Below, piece by piece: positions 37,350 to 47,315 of a DNA stretch of 64,000 bases. This stretch comes from Geothrix paludis. Its GTDB lineage: Bacteria; Acidobacteriota; Holophagae; Holophagales; Holophagaceae. The stretch lies in contig NZ_JAKZLC010000002.1 of NCBI RefSeq assembly GCF_022808815.1, forward strand, positions 523,236-587,235. The letters run 5' to 3'. Every line of letters begins with the position of its first letter. Within the stretch, counting starts at the first letter, position 1. Position numbers and translations under genes: made by a program. The notes beneath the pieces are model-generated. The model was not told where the DNA came from. It worked only from the letters and a program-made list of their open reading frames with translations, and searched no databases.

Positions 37350-40223
37350 CTACTTCAGCGTGAACGCCACGGCGGGTCCCTTGGCCTGGCCGGTGCGGAC
37401 CTGGAAGATCCGGGCGGGGTCGGCCTTGGCCGTGTCCAGCAGCCAGCCGAGGACGCCCTTGGCGCGGGCATCCGCCAGCTGGGCCAGGTCCGCGGGATCC
37501 ACCTTCTGGACGCCCAGCAGGCGCTGCTCCATCTCTGCCGGCGGCGGGGGCGGCGCGGGCTTCTCGCCCTTGGCGGGCTTGGGGGCGGGGAAGGCGGCGT
37601 CATAGGCGGCCTTGAGCCAGCGTTCCCGCTCGCCGGGCGGCACGGGGGCCTCCTCCACCTTGAGCCCCTGGGTCCGCGTGCGGCGAAGGAGGGCTTCCAG
37701 TGAGGCCTTGCGAAGGGCCCCGCCGTCCTGGCCTTCGCCCGCCGCGCCCTCGGCCTCCAGCCGCAGCTCCGGCCGTTCCTGGAGAGCCTTGGCCAGCCCC
37801 TGGAGCTTGGCCGTGGCCGCGGCGTCCAGGGCGCTGGAGCCGGGTGCGAAGGACACGCTGCTGAGGTCGCCGGCGTCGCCGCCGAAGAGCTTTCCGATCA
37901 GTGTGAAGGGCGAGGTGGCGATCTTCCCCAGCAGGTTGAAGATGGCCTTCCAGACCAACTTTCCGTACTTCACGTCCGGATCGTCGAGGTTGCCCTCGAT
38001 GGGCAGGTCGAAGGCGATGACACCCTTGCGGTCGCGCAGGATCGCCAAGCCCAGCTTCACGGGCAGGCCCGTGGCGTCGGGACTCTGCACCTTGTCGCCC
38101 AGGTAGAACTGGTCGAGCTTCACGGCGTTCTCGGACTTCAGGTTCCGGCGGTCGATACGCAGGCGGGCATCCACGTCCAGCTTGCCCTTCTGCACGGTGT
38201 AGCCCAGGTACTTGCCCGTGTAGGGCGTGAAGTCCGTGAGGTCCGCGCCCTGGATCTTCAGCGCCACGTCCGTGTCCAGGTCGTGGCGCAGGGGCATGGC
38301 GTGGCCCGTGATGGTGATGGGCGCCAAGCCGCCGGCCCGGCCCTTGAAGTCCACCTTGGACACGGCGTCGGGGCGGCCGGAGAGGCCCAGGTAGCTGCCC
38401 TCCAGGTCGCTGAGCACCAGGGCCGCATTGGGCTGCACCGAGCGGTCGATGAAGCTGAGGCGCCCGCCGGTGATGGCCAGCTTTTCGATGGCCAGGTCCG
38501 GCGCGGCGGCGGGCGTGGCGGGCACCACGGCGGCGGTGACCGCCGGGGGCTTGCCCTCCGGGGCCAGCCGCAGGGCCCGGGCCACATTCGTGCTGCCGTC
38601 GGGCTGCATCACGAGCCGCCCCTCGGGCTCGGTCCAGTCCACGGCCTGGATGGCCACGGACATGGGCGCGGTGCGGAAGTCCGCGCCCGTGAGGCGCAGG
38701 GCCTTCCAGCGCACGAAGGGCTCGTTCAAGGCCGCGTCCCGCGCCTCCAGGCCCTGCACGGAGGCGGCGCCCCGGTAGGTGACACCATCGGTCTTGCGGC
38801 CCTCGAAGGCGAAGCGCACCCGGCCGTCGGCGCCCAGCTTCCCCGAAGCGATGCGCAGGTCCAGGGCGGTATCCAGGTAGGGATCCCAGGGCGCCAGCTC
38901 CAGCCCCTCGGCCTTCAGTTGGAGGTCGCCCGTGACCTTGAGGGGCGCCAGGCTGCCCTCCACCTTGAGGGAGCCGGAGCCCAGCTTCAGGTCCAGCGAA
39001 GCCTGGCTGCTGGCCTTGGGATCCAGGCTCAGATCCTTCCACCCCAGGTTCACATCCGTGGCCTCCACCTTCACGGGGCGGGCCGGGCCCAGGTCCTCCC
39101 AGCCCACCCGGAAGCCCTTCAGGGCCAGATCGCGGATCAGGAGTTGGAGGGGCTTCTCGTCCTTCTTCTTCTCCTTGGGCTTGGGCGGCGTGAGAAGGCG
39201 AACCACGTTCAGGGCGCCGTCCTTGGCGGCCTGCACGCGGACCACGCCCTGCTCCGCGGTGATGGAGCCCAGTTCCACGGAGGGCAACAGCAGGTCGGCC
39301 TTGCCATCCTTGACATCGAGCGACGGCAGCTCGAGGGCGGGCTCGGCGACGCCGCGCTCGGCGATCTTCAGGTCCCTCACGCTGAGATCCAGTCCCGACA
39401 GTTCCACGACATGGCGGCCCTTGGACCACTCGAAGCGGTACTGGGCCCGCACCGTGCCCATGCCGCTGCGGATCTCGCTGGAAACCTGCTCCTGCTCGTA
39501 GGGGCGGTACTTGGGCAGCGACAGGTTCTCCAGCAGAAGGGTGCCCTTGGAGGCGAAGGGCTGGAAGCCCAGGTCGCCCTTCCAGCTCACGTGCTCCTTG
39601 GCCTCGGTCCAGGCCTCCAGGGAGACGCCGCTGCGGTGGCCCACCTCGGTGCGCAGGTTGTCCAGGCGGAAGGCGATGGGCCCCAGCTCCGAATGGAAGG
39701 GGGCCGAGGCGGACCGGTCCGTGAACTCCACCCGGCCGTCCTGCAGCTGGAAGCGGCGGACATCCAGGATCCAGGCCGAAGGGGGCGCCTCCTGGGCGGG
39801 GGTGCCCGGCTTCTCCTCTTCCTCGAGCAGGTCCTGGAAGTTGAGGTGGCCCTCAAGGTCCAGGACCGTCCGGACGGTGAGGCCGTCGACCTCGATGATC
39901 GCGAACCCCACCGTGTGGCGCAGGAGCCGCCAGACGTAAGGGTTCACGTAGGCACGCCGCAGGGTGATCCAGTCGCCGCCGCCCCGCTCGGCCACCCGCA
40001 GGCCTTCGACGGTGACCCCGAAGGTGAAGGGGTTGAATCGCAGCCGGGTCAGGGAGGTGGGGCGCTTCAGGGCCTGGGTGGCCGCCCGCTCGATGCGGGG
40101 TTTCGCCAGGGCCGGAACCAGGAAGAAGCCCGCCAGGACCCAGAGCGCGTAGATTCCCGCCAGCACGAGGATCAACCGGCGCCAGCGGCGGAAGAAGGCC
40201 GGGAGGAAGGCTGGCATGGGCAT
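37350..40223 (-). CDS. DUF748/AsmA-like envelope protein
   Basis: A 957-residue protein with an N-terminal TM anchor (LILVLAGIYALWVLAGFFLV) and a long periplasmic part rich in beta-repeat sequence, as in AsmA-like proteins thought to move phospholipids between membranes. DUF748 hallmarks include LTRLRFNPFTFGVTVEGLRV and KGKLDVDARLRIDRRNLKSE. The C-terminal 180 residues, with FAPGSSALDAAATAKLQGLA, recall an OmpA-like segment. It has the outer-membrane-biogenesis flavour of a diderm cell. Confidence 0.85.
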   Translation of the reverse strand: MPMPAFLPAFFRRWRRLILVLAGIYALWVLAGFFLVPALAKPRIERAATQALKRPTSLTRLRFNPFTFGVTVEGLRVAERGGGDWITLRRAYVNPYVWRLLRHTVGFAIIEVDGLTVRTVLDLEGHLNFQDLLEEEEKPGTPAQEAPPSAWILDVRRFQLQDGRVEFTDRSASAPFHSELGPIAFRLDNLRTEVGHRSGVSLEAWTEAKEHVSWKGDLGFQPFASKGTLLLENLSLPKYRPYEQEQVSSEIRSGMGTVRAQYRFEWSKGRHVVELSGLDLSVRDLKIAERGVAEPALELPSLDVKDGKADLLLPSVELGSITAEQGVVRVQAAKDGALNVVRLLTPPKPKEKKKDEKPLQLLIRDLALKGFRVGWEDLGPARPVKVEATDVNLGWKDLSLDPKASSQASLDLKLGSGSLKVEGSLAPLKVTGDLQLKAEGLELAPWDPYLDTALDLRIASGKLGADGRVRFAFEGRKTDGVTYRGAASVQGLEARDAALNEPFVRWKALRLTGADFRTAPMSVAIQAVDWTEPEGRLVMQPDGSTNVARALRLAPEGKPPAVTAAVVPATPAAAPDLAIEKLAITGGRLSFIDRSVQPNAALVLSDLEGSYLGLSGRPDAVSKVDFKGRAGGLAPITITGHAMPLRHDLDTDVALKIQGADLTDFTPYTGKYLGYTVQKGKLDVDARLRIDRRNLKSENAVKLDQFYLGDKVQSPDATGLPVKLGLAILRDRKGVIAFDLPIEGNLDDPDVKYGKLVWKAIFNLLGKIATSPFTLIGKLFGGDAGDLSSVSFAPGSSALDAAATAKLQGLAKALQERPELRLEAEGAAGEGQDGGALRKASLEALLRRTRTQGLKVEEAPVPPGERERWLKAAYDAAFPAPKPAKGEKPAPPPPPAEMEQRLLGVQKVDPADLAQLADARAKGVLGWLLDTAKADPARIFQVRTGQAKGPAVAFTLK

Positions 40224-40376
40224 GGAAGAAGCATAGACCTTTCCGCCCGGTGTGATTCAAGCCACAACCCCGTTCTCAAGATACGGCCGGGACGGCTATC
40301 CTCCTTCCGTCGCGGTGCCGCCAGGACTGCCACCCCCGAGCGTGTCGGCGCACCGCTGGACCGAGAGGCAAGGGCC

Positions 40377-41696
40377 ATGTCGGCACGACGCGTGGTGATC
40401 CTGGGAGCCGCCGGACGCGACTTCCACAACTTCAACACCGTGTACCGGGACAACCCCGCGTACCAGGTGGTGGCCTTCACGGCCACCCAGATCCCGGGCA
40501 TCGAGGGCCGCCGCTACCCGGCCGTCCTCGCCGGGAAGCTCTATCCGGAAGGCATCCCCATCCTCGACGAGTCCGAGCTGGTGGACCTCATCCACCGCGA
40601 GAAGGTGGATGTGGCCGTCTTCTCCTATTCGGACGTCACCCACGCCACCGTGATGCACCTGGCCAGCCTCTGCATCGCCCATGGCTGCGACTTCGAGCTG
40701 CTGGGCGCGGACAAGACCATGATCCAGTCCACCAAGCCCGTCATCGGCATCACGGCCGTGCGCACGGGCGCCGGCAAGAGCCAGACCACCCGCTACATCA
40801 GCAACATCCTGAAGAAGCTCGGCAAGAAGGTCGTGGCCATCCGCCACCCCATGCCCTACGGCGACCTGGCCAAGCAGGCCTGCCAGCGCTTCGCGGACTA
40901 CGGGGACCTGGACAAGCACGAGTGCACCATCGAAGAGCGCGAGGAGTACGAGCCCCACATCGACAATGGCTTCATCGTCTACGCCGGCGTGGACTACGAG
41001 CAGATCATCCGCAGCGCGGAGAAGGAGGCCGACGTCATCCTCTGGGACGGCGGCAACAACGACCTGCCCTTCTACAAGAGCGACCTCCACCTCTGCGTGG
41101 CCGACCCCCTGCGCTCCGGCCACGAGATGGCCTACCACCCGGGCGAGGCCAACTTCCGCATGGCCGACATCATCCTCATCAACAAGTGCGACAGCGCCAA
41201 GGAGGCCGACATCAAGGCCATCGAGGAGAACGCCGCCCGCGTGAACCCGAAGGCCCGCGTCATCCGGGCCCACAGTCCCGTCACCTGCGACAAGCCCGAG
41301 CTGGTGAAGGGCAAGCGCGCCCTGGTCATCGAGGACGGGCCGACGCTGACCCACGGCTCCATGACCTACGGGGCGGGCGTGGTGGCGGCCAAGGCCGTGG
41401 GCGCCCACGAGATCGTGGACCCCACCCCCTACGCCGTGGCCTCCATCGCCGCCACCTACCGCAAGTACCCCAACGCCCAGGGCATCCTGCCCGCCATGGG
41501 CTACGGCGATCAGCAGGTGAAGGATCTGGAAGCCACCATCGAGGCCACCCCCTGCGACGTGGTCCTCAGCGGGACCCCCATCGACCTCACCCGCGTCCTC
41601 AAGGTCACCAAGCCCATGACCCGCGTCCGCTATGACCTCGCGGAGATCCGGGAGGGAGTGTTGGAAGCAGAGGTGCGCAAGGCACTCCGAATGTAG
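40377..41696 (+). CDS. cyclic 2,3-diphosphoglycerate synthetase homologue (predicted GTPase/ATPase)
   Basis: 439 residues. It resembles the CpgS family: an N-terminal Rossmann-like part ([24 protein letters not shown]), a P-loop ([17 protein letters not shown]) and a C-terminal domain ending [26 protein letters not shown]. In archaea the enzyme makes cyclic 2,3-diphosphoglycerate; bacterial homologues are common but their product is not established. The long open frame upstream is antisense to the DUF748 gene, and ATG 40377 has GAGAGG upstream. Confidence 0.8.
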   Translation: MSARRVVILGAAGRDFHNFNTVYRDNPAYQVVAFTATQIPGIEGRRYPAVLAGKLYPEGIPILDESELVDLIHREKVDVAVFSYSDVTHATVMHLASLCIAHGCDFELLGADKTMIQSTKPVIGITAVRTGAGKSQTTRYISNILKKLGKKVVAIRHPMPYGDLAKQACQRFADYGDLDKHECTIEEREEYEPHIDNGFIVYAGVDYEQIIRSAEKEADVILWDGGNNDLPFYKSDLHLCVADPLRSGHEMAYHPGEANFRMADIILINKCDSAKEADIKAIEENAARVNPKARVIRAHSPVTCDKPELVKGKRALVIEDGPTLTHGSMTYGAGVVAAKAVGAHEIVDPTPYAVASIAATYRKYPNAQGILPAMGYGDQQVKDLEATIEATPCDVVLSGTPIDLTRVLKVTKPMTRVRYDLAEIREGVLEAEVRKALRM

Positions 41697-41764
41697 GTTT
41701 CGCACGGCGGGAGGGGTCATCAACCCCTCCCGCCTCAGGTAGGCTCGAACGTCCGGGAGGTCCC

Positions 41765-42865
41765 ATGACCCGCCTCTTCCAACCCCTCACCCTCCGCGGC
41801 CTCACGCTGCCCAACCGCATCGCGGTCTCGCCCATGTGCCAGTACCAGGCCACGGACGGCCTGGCCAACGACTGGCACCTCGTGCACCTGGGCGGCCTGG
41901 CCCAGGGTGGCGCGGGGCTGGTGATCACGGAGGCCACGGCGGTGGTGCCCGAGGGCCGCATCAGCCCGGACGACCTGGGCCTCTGGAACAAGGACCAGGC
42001 CGAAGCCCTCGCCCGCATCGCACGCTTCATCGCCTCCCAGGGAGCCGTCCCGGGCATCCAGCTGGCCCATGCGGGACGCAAGGCCTCGAACCCGGCCCCC
42101 TGGAAGGGTAGCGGCAGCCTGCCCGCCTCGGCCGGCGGCTGGACGCCCGTGGCCCCCAGCCCCCTGCCCTTCGACGAAGGCTGGACCGTGCCCACGGCCC
42201 TGGATGAGCCCGGGATCCTGGCCCTCATCGAAGCCTTCATGGACGCGGCCCGCCGCGCCGTGGCCGCGGGCTTCCGGGTCATCGAGGTCCACGCCGCCCA
42301 CGGGTACCTGCTGCACCAGTTCCTGTCGCCCCTGTCGAACCACCGCACCGACGCCTACGGCGGCTCCTTCGAGAACCGCACGCGCCTGGTCCGCGAGGTG
42401 GTGGGCGCCCTGCGCAACATCCTGCCCGAGGAGCTGCCCCTCTTCGCGCGGATCTCCGCCACGGACTGGGTGGAGGGCGGCTGGACCCTCGATCAGTCCG
42501 TGGCCCTGGCCAAGGAGCTGAAGGACCTCGGCGTGGACCTGGTGGACTGCTCCTCCGGCGGCCTGGTGCCCCGGGCCGAGATCCCCCTGGGCCCCGGCTA
42601 CCAGGTACCCTTCGCCGCCCGGATCCGCGCCGAGACGGGCCTCCCCACCGGCGCCGTGGGCCTCATCACCGGCGCCGAGCAGGCCGAGCAGATCCTGGCC
42701 CAGGAATCCGCCGACCTCGTCCTCCTGGGCCGCGAGCTCCTGCGCGACCCCCGGTGGCCCCTGCACGCCGCCAAGGCCCTGGGCGCCGAAGTCGCCTGGC
42801 CCGCCTCCTACCTGCGGGCCGCGGGAAGCTCCGTGCCGATGCGGCAGCCCCTGGCCACCCACTGA
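41765..42865 (+). CDS. old yellow enzyme-type NADH:flavin oxidoreductase
   Basis: A 366-residue FMN TIM-barrel ene-reductase of the YqjM/xenobiotic-reductase group. Motifs: [12 protein letters not shown] (FMN-side Cys typical of YqjM types), the active-site [20 protein letters not shown] followed by [12 protein letters not shown], and [12 protein letters not shown] at the end. It probably reduces electrophilic alkenes or nitro compounds. ATG 41765 follows GGGAGG. A heptad repeat begins at its stop codon. Confidence 0.93.
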   Translation: MTRLFQPLTLRGLTLPNRIAVSPMCQYQATDGLANDWHLVHLGGLAQGGAGLVITEATAVVPEGRISPDDLGLWNKDQAEALARIARFIASQGAVPGIQLAHAGRKASNPAPWKGSGSLPASAGGWTPVAPSPLPFDEGWTVPTALDEPGILALIEAFMDAARRAVAAGFRVIEVHAAHGYLLHQFLSPLSNHRTDAYGGSFENRTRLVREVVGALRNILPEELPLFARISATDWVEGGWTLDQSVALAKELKDLGVDLVDCSSGGLVPRAEIPLGPGYQVPFAARIRAETGLPTGAVGLITGAEQAEQILAQESADLVLLGRELLRDPRWPLHAAKALGAEVAWPASYLRAAGSSVPMRQPLATH

Positions 42866-42905
42866 CAGCTGGCAGCTGATAGCTGATAGCTGATAGCTGA
42901 TAGCT
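42864..42905. repeat. tandem heptad repeat
   Basis: Six 7-bp units: GACAGCT, GGCAGCT and four GATAGCT. This is the same repeat as at 22791-22856, here uninterrupted and in the opposite sense. It lies between the OYE gene and the end of comF. Confidence 0.85.
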
Positions 42906-42910
42906 CAAAA

Positions 42911-43639
42911 CTATATCGCCCGGAACAGCGTCAGCACCCGCACCTCGTCCGCACCGCCCTCCTTCAGGGCCTGGGCGCAGCGGAGGAGCGTGGTGCCGGT
43001 GGTCCAAACGTCATCCACCAGCAGCACGATTCCGCCTGGCGCGGCGCCCCGCCGCAACGCGACGGCCTTCCGGGGCAGGCGGCGCCGGGCGCTCTCCGTA
43101 CGCGTGGCCTGGCGCCCGCGCCACCAGCCCTTGGCCAGCAGGGACTCATAGGGGCGACCGGCGCGATCCGCCACCACCCGCCCGGCCTCGGCGGCCATGT
43201 CGAACCCCCGCCACAGGCGGCGCGGCAGGGCGCTGGGGGCCGAGGTCACCCGGTCCACCTCCTGTACCCAATCCGGCAGCGTCGTCAGGGCGAGGCGCCG
43301 GAGGAGGGCCTTCCGCCACCCTGTCTCGCCCCGCTTGATGCCCGGCAGCACGAGCGCGCCGAAGGGCGGACGTCCGCCGTGGTAGTCCCACAGGGCCTCG
43401 CCCAGGTCCCAGGCCACCGGCTCCGGACAGGGGCCTTCGGCGTGCGGCAGGGCGCATCGCCCGCAGCGGCCCTCGGGGAGCGGCTGCAGGCCCTGCCAGC
43501 AGCGGGCGCAGAGGCCCGCCTCGGCCTCCGCGTCCACGGACCCCAGGCAACCCCGGCACAGGAGCAGGGCACCCCGCGCCCGTGCGAGGCCGTCCAGGAG
43601 GGTCGTCGGAAGCATGGGGGGCATCTTACCGAGATCCAT
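42911..43639 (-). CDS. comF: ComF-family phosphoribosyltransferase-like protein
   Basis: 242 residues. An N-terminal zinc ribbon with CxxC pairs (LCRGCLG, LCARCWQ, RCGRCALPH) is followed by a phosphoribosyltransferase fold with the PRPP loop VLLVDDVWTTGTTLLRC. ComF is needed for DNA uptake in naturally competent bacteria. Start codons at 43639, 43624 and 43615 are all possible. No other competence genes are seen nearby, but a role in DNA uptake is of interest next to a genome carrying an integron. Confidence 0.88.
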   Translation of the reverse strand: MDLGKMPPMLPTTLLDGLARARGALLLCRGCLGSVDAEAEAGLCARCWQGLQPLPEGRCGRCALPHAEGPCPEPVAWDLGEALWDYHGGRPPFGALVLPGIKRGETGWRKALLRRLALTTLPDWVQEVDRVTSAPSALPRRLWRGFDMAAEAGRVVADRAGRPYESLLAKGWWRGRQATRTESARRRLPRKAVALRRGAAPGGIVLLVDDVWTTGTTLLRCAQALKEGGADEVRVLTLFRAI

Positions 43640-43727
43640 TCGGTGCTAGCATCGCCGGAAGCCCCCTGGCCCATTTTCCTGGAATTCCCTTCCGGGCCCC
43701 CGTCCCGGATCGCATGGAGTTTTGTTC

Positions 43728-45236
43728 ATGTCGACCGAATCCCGCCCCACCTCCCAGGTCTTCGCACGGAAGCCCCTGGCCCTGCTCCTGGAAGAAGCGA
43801 AGGGCGAAAACCGCCTGCGCCGCATCCTCGGGCCCGTGCAGCTCACGTCCCTGGGCGTCGGCGCCATCATCGGCGCCGGCATCTTCGTGGCCACGGGCGC
43901 GGCGGCCCACAACATCGCGGGCCCGTCGCTGATGCTCTCCTACGTGGTGGCGGGCATCACCTGCATCTTCGCGGCCCTGTGCTACGCCGAGTTCGCCGCC
44001 ATGGTGCCCGTGGCGGGTTCCGCCTACACCTACGCCTACGCGACGCTCGGCGAGCTGTTCGCCTGGATCATCGGCTGGGACCTCATCCTCGAGTACGGCG
44101 TCTCCAGCGCCGCCGTGGCCACGGGCTGGTCCGCCTACTTCCAGAGCGCGGTCAGCAAGATCGGCATCCACATCCCCAAGCTGCTGAGCGAGAGCCCCTG
44201 GAAGTACGACTCGGCCACGGGCCACTTCGCCTCCACCGGCTCCGTCATGAACCTGCCGGCCCTGATCATCGTGGCCATCGTGACCGCGGTGCTGGTGAAG
44301 GGTATCCACGAAAGCGCCAACTTCAACGCCGCCATGGTGGCCATCAAGGTGGCCGCCGTGCTCTTCGTCATCGGCGTGGGCGCCTTCTTCATCAATCCGG
44401 CCAACTGGCATCCGTTCGCCCCCTACGGCTGGACCGGCCTGAACGTCTTCGGCCACCACGTGGCGGGCCAGACCGACCCGGCGGGGGCCCCACTGGGCAC
44501 GCTGGCGGGCGCGGCCATCATCTTCTTCGCCTACATCGGCTTCGACTCCGTCTCCACCCACACCGAGGAGGCCAAGAACCCCCAGCGGGACGTGCCCATC
44601 GGCATCGTGGTGTCCTTGATCCTCTGCACGGTGCTCTACATTGCCGTGGTGGCCGTGCTCACGGGCATGGTGAAGTACGACCAGCTCGATATCAACGCGC
44701 CGGTCTCCATCGCCTTCAGCCAGAAGGGCCTGGGCTGGGCGGAAGGCATCATCGCCGCGGCGGGCGTGGCCGGAATCACCTCCGTGCTGCTGGTGATGAT
44801 GCTCAGCGGCCCCCGCGTCTTCCTCGCCATGGCCCGCGACGGCCTGCTGCCCAAGGCCACCTTCGGCGACGTGCACCCCAAGTTCCGCACGCCCTGGAAG
44901 TCCACCATCCTCATCGGCATCTTCGTGGGCACCCTGGCGGGCTTCCTGCCCATCGACGCCCTGCTGCACCTGGCGAACATCGGCACGCTGCTGGCCTTCG
45001 TCATCGTCTGCGCCGCCGTGCTCATCATGCGGAAGAAGCACCCCGAGGCCGAGCGGCCCTTCCGCTGCCCCTGGGTGCCCTTCGTGCCCGTCATGGGCGT
45101 GCTCACCTGCCTCCTGCTGATGTTCTCCCTGCCCACGGCCAACTGGTGGCGCCTCATCACCTGGCTGGCCCTCGGCTTCGTCATCTACTTCCTGTACGGG
45201 AAGAAGCACAGCGTCATGAGGCAGCAGGCCCAGTAA
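43728..45236 (+). CDS. APC-superfamily cationic amino acid permease
   Basis: A 502-residue transporter with about twelve to fourteen TM helices. TM1 shows LGVGAIIGAGIFVATGAAA, the substrate-binding signature of the APC fold; the N-terminal SLEEAK-like stretch and IGFDSVSTHTEEAKNPQRDVP in the TM6-7 region match the CAT/YfnA group, which takes up amino acids such as arginine or branched-chain types. ATG 43728 has GGAG upstream. Confidence 0.9.
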   Translation: MSTESRPTSQVFARKPLALLLEEAKGENRLRRILGPVQLTSLGVGAIIGAGIFVATGAAAHNIAGPSLMLSYVVAGITCIFAALCYAEFAAMVPVAGSAYTYAYATLGELFAWIIGWDLILEYGVSSAAVATGWSAYFQSAVSKIGIHIPKLLSESPWKYDSATGHFASTGSVMNLPALIIVAIVTAVLVKGIHESANFNAAMVAIKVAAVLFVIGVGAFFINPANWHPFAPYGWTGLNVFGHHVAGQTDPAGAPLGTLAGAAIIFFAYIGFDSVSTHTEEAKNPQRDVPIGIVVSLILCTVLYIAVVAVLTGMVKYDQLDINAPVSIAFSQKGLGWAEGIIAAAGVAGITSVLLVMMLSGPRVFLAMARDGLLPKATFGDVHPKFRTPWKSTILIGIFVGTLAGFLPIDALLHLANIGTLLAFVIVCAAVLIMRKKHPEAERPFRCPWVPFVPVMGVLTCLLLMFSLPTANWWRLITWLALGFVIYFLYGKKHSVMRQQAQ

Positions 45237-45267
45237 ACCGGGCCTGTTCAGAAAACCCGCCTCCACC

Positions 45268-45298
45268 CATCACCGTCCATCACTGTTCATCACCGGTT
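45268..45298 (+). repeat. left inverted repeat of the GxxExxY segment
   Basis: A 31-bp sequence matched at 28 of 31 positions by the reverse complement at 45733-45763. It contains three spaced CATCA-type units. It lies between the permease stop and the GxxExxY gene. Confidence 0.75.
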
Positions 45299-45347
45299 GG
45301 CATTCCTTTGGATAGCCCCTTGAAACCAGGTCCCTCGCTGGCTTCTC

Positions 45348-45761
45348 ATGCTTGAAGACGACCCACTAACTTCCCAGATCATCGGCTGCGCCTACAAGGT
45401 GGCCAATGAGCTGGGCTCAGGTTTCCTGGAGAAGGTCTACGAGAATGCCCTAGCTCACGAGCTTCGGAAGGCCGGATTGAATGTCGCCCAGCAGCACGGC
45501 GTCCAAGTTCATTACGATGGTGTGAAGGTCGGCGACTATGTGGCCGATCTGCTCGTGAATGAACAAATCCTCATTGAGCTCAAAGCCTGCAAGGATCTCG
45601 ACGATATCCATCTAGCACAGTGTCTGAATTACTTGAAAGCCACTGACTTGAAAGTCTGTCTGCTGATGAATTTCGGAAGGCCGAAGATCCAGATTCGCCG
45701 GTTGATGATGGACCGAAGCATTAAAAACATGGAACCGGTGATGAACGATGATGGACAGTGA
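45348..45761 (+). CDS. GxxExxY-family protein
   Basis: A 137-residue protein with the family-naming motif GSGFLEKVYENAL near residue 22 and a PDDEXK-nuclease-like core (GDYVADLLVNEQILIELKA). The role is unknown; such genes are scattered and often repeated in genomes, which suggests mobility. Base composition is lower in GC than the neighbours. The last codons and stop lie inside the right inverted repeat, so the repeat and gene form one unit. Confidence 0.88.
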   Translation: MLEDDPLTSQIIGCAYKVANELGSGFLEKVYENALAHELRKAGLNVAQQHGVQVHYDGVKVGDYVADLLVNEQILIELKACKDLDDIHLAQCLNYLKATDLKVCLLMNFGRPKIQIRRLMMDRSIKNMEPVMNDDGQ

Positions 45762-45763
45762 TG
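45733..45763 (-). repeat. right inverted repeat of the GxxExxY segment
   Basis: Reverse-complement partner of 45268-45298 with three mismatches. It includes the last ten codons of the GxxExxY gene. Confidence 0.75.
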
Positions 45764-45795
45764 AAAACCACCTTGAATGAAACGATCGTGTGGAC

Positions 45796-47259
45796 ATGAG
45801 CGTCTGGTCTGACCTGACCCCATCCAAGCGCTGCGACTGGATCGACCAGCTGCGGGGCTGGGCGGTGATCGTGATGATCGAGGTCCACGCGGTCAACGTC
45901 TGGCTGCACGCTGGCCTTCGGCCGGACTGGCTGAACTACCTGAACGGCCTGGTGGCGCCCAGCTTCACCCTGGCCGCTGGCTACAGCCTGGTGATCTCCA
46001 CCTTCCGCACGGACGGCACGCTGCGCCCCTTCTGGCCGGACACCGCCCGGCGCCTGGGCTTCATCCTCCTCTGCGCCTATGCCCTCCACGCCCCGGGCAT
46101 CACGGCCGCCGACTGGACCGTGCTCAACACCGCCCAGAAGGCCCGGGAGCTGTTCAAGGTCGACGTGCTCCAGTGCATCGTGTTCTCGCTGCTCATCCTC
46201 CAGGGCCTCGCGCGGCTGGTGCGGAATCCGCGGGTCTTCACGGCCCTGGCCCTGGCCCTCGCCATCTTCGTGCCCCTGGTCTCGCCCTCCCTCTGGGCCA
46301 CCGGCGTGGCCGACGGCCTGTGGCTGCCCATCCGCGGCCTCTTCAACGGCAACCCCGACCGCGGCGTGCAGGCCCTGTTCCCCCTCTTCCCCTGGTTCGC
46401 CTTCCCCGCCTTTGGCGCCTTCCTGGGGGGGCTGTACCGGCACTTCCGCGTGGTCCAGGTCGAAGGGAAGGCCCGCTGGAGCGAGGCCCGCTTCCTGGCG
46501 GGGCTCGGCGTCCTCGGCGCGCTGCTGCTGGCGTGGGGATCCGCGGTCCAGCACGCCTGGCTCTGGGGCGGAACCTGGCTCCAGCACAACGGTGTCTGGA
46601 TGCTCCACAGCAAGTCGGGGGCCTTCACCTATGCGGAGCTGGGTGCCATCTCCAACGCCACCCTGCCCAGCGTGGCCGCCCGCCTGGGCTGGATCCTCCT
46701 GGGCGGCGCCCTCATGGGCACCGTGGACCTGCTGCGTCCGCGCTGGAAGGGCACCAACCCCATCGACGCCGCCAGCCGTGAATCGCTGCTGCTCTACATG
46801 CTGCACCTCAACCTGATCTTCAGCGTCCTCCTGGCCCCCGCGGTGGTGGCCCTCACCGGCTGGGGCTGGGGGGACCTGGGCTGGACCGGCACCCTGTCGA
46901 TGACGGCCCTCATCATCGCCCTGAACCTCGCCGTGGGCGTCTGGTGGCAGAAGGTGCGGAAGGCGCCGGACCTCATGCGCCGCCTCCAGCACCGCGCCGT
47001 GGCCGTGCTGGGTGTCTGGTTCGTGCTGGGCGGCTGGTGGACCTTCCGCCACTTCCTCCAGAGCCCCGAGCTGGCCAAGGAGCCCTACGGCTTCCTGAAC
47101 GCCGCCCGGGCCCGCAAGGGGCTGGCCCCCACGCCCGATGGCCTCTGCCGCGATCCCCAGGAGTACTTCCGCGAAGCCGAGCGGCGGAAGCTGCACCTCA
47201 GCGATGAAGCCAAGGCCGACCTGACTAGGCAGATCCTGGCCCGCTCCGGGGCCCGCTAG
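45796..47259 (+). CDS. DUF1624/heparan-alpha-glucosaminide N-acetyltransferase-like membrane protein
   Basis: About 487 residues with ten or so TM helices. The N-terminus CDWIDQLRGWAVIVMIEVHA matches the first-helix pattern of the DUF1624/HGSNAT group of membrane acyltransferases. The exact reaction is unknown. A soluble C-terminal tail of about 70 residues (LNAARARKGLAPTPDGLCRD) follows the last helix. Both GTG 45790 and ATG 45796 are possible starts; no clear ribosome-binding site. Confidence 0.7.
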   Translation: MSVWSDLTPSKRCDWIDQLRGWAVIVMIEVHAVNVWLHAGLRPDWLNYLNGLVAPSFTLAAGYSLVISTFRTDGTLRPFWPDTARRLGFILLCAYALHAPGITAADWTVLNTAQKARELFKVDVLQCIVFSLLILQGLARLVRNPRVFTALALALAIFVPLVSPSLWATGVADGLWLPIRGLFNGNPDRGVQALFPLFPWFAFPAFGAFLGGLYRHFRVVQVEGKARWSEARFLAGLGVLGALLLAWGSAVQHAWLWGGTWLQHNGVWMLHSKSGAFTYAELGAISNATLPSVAARLGWILLGGALMGTVDLLRPRWKGTNPIDAASRESLLLYMLHLNLIFSVLLAPAVVALTGWGWGDLGWTGTLSMTALIIALNLAVGVWWQKVRKAPDLMRRLQHRAVAVLGVWFVLGGWWTFRHFLQSPELAKEPYGFLNAARARKGLAPTPDGLCRDPQEYFREAERRKLHLSDEAKADLTRQILARSGAR

Positions 47260-47315
47260 CGGCCGGCGACTGAAGCCGCTAACGGCCACGGAAACCCGTT
47301 AGAATCAATCCAATC

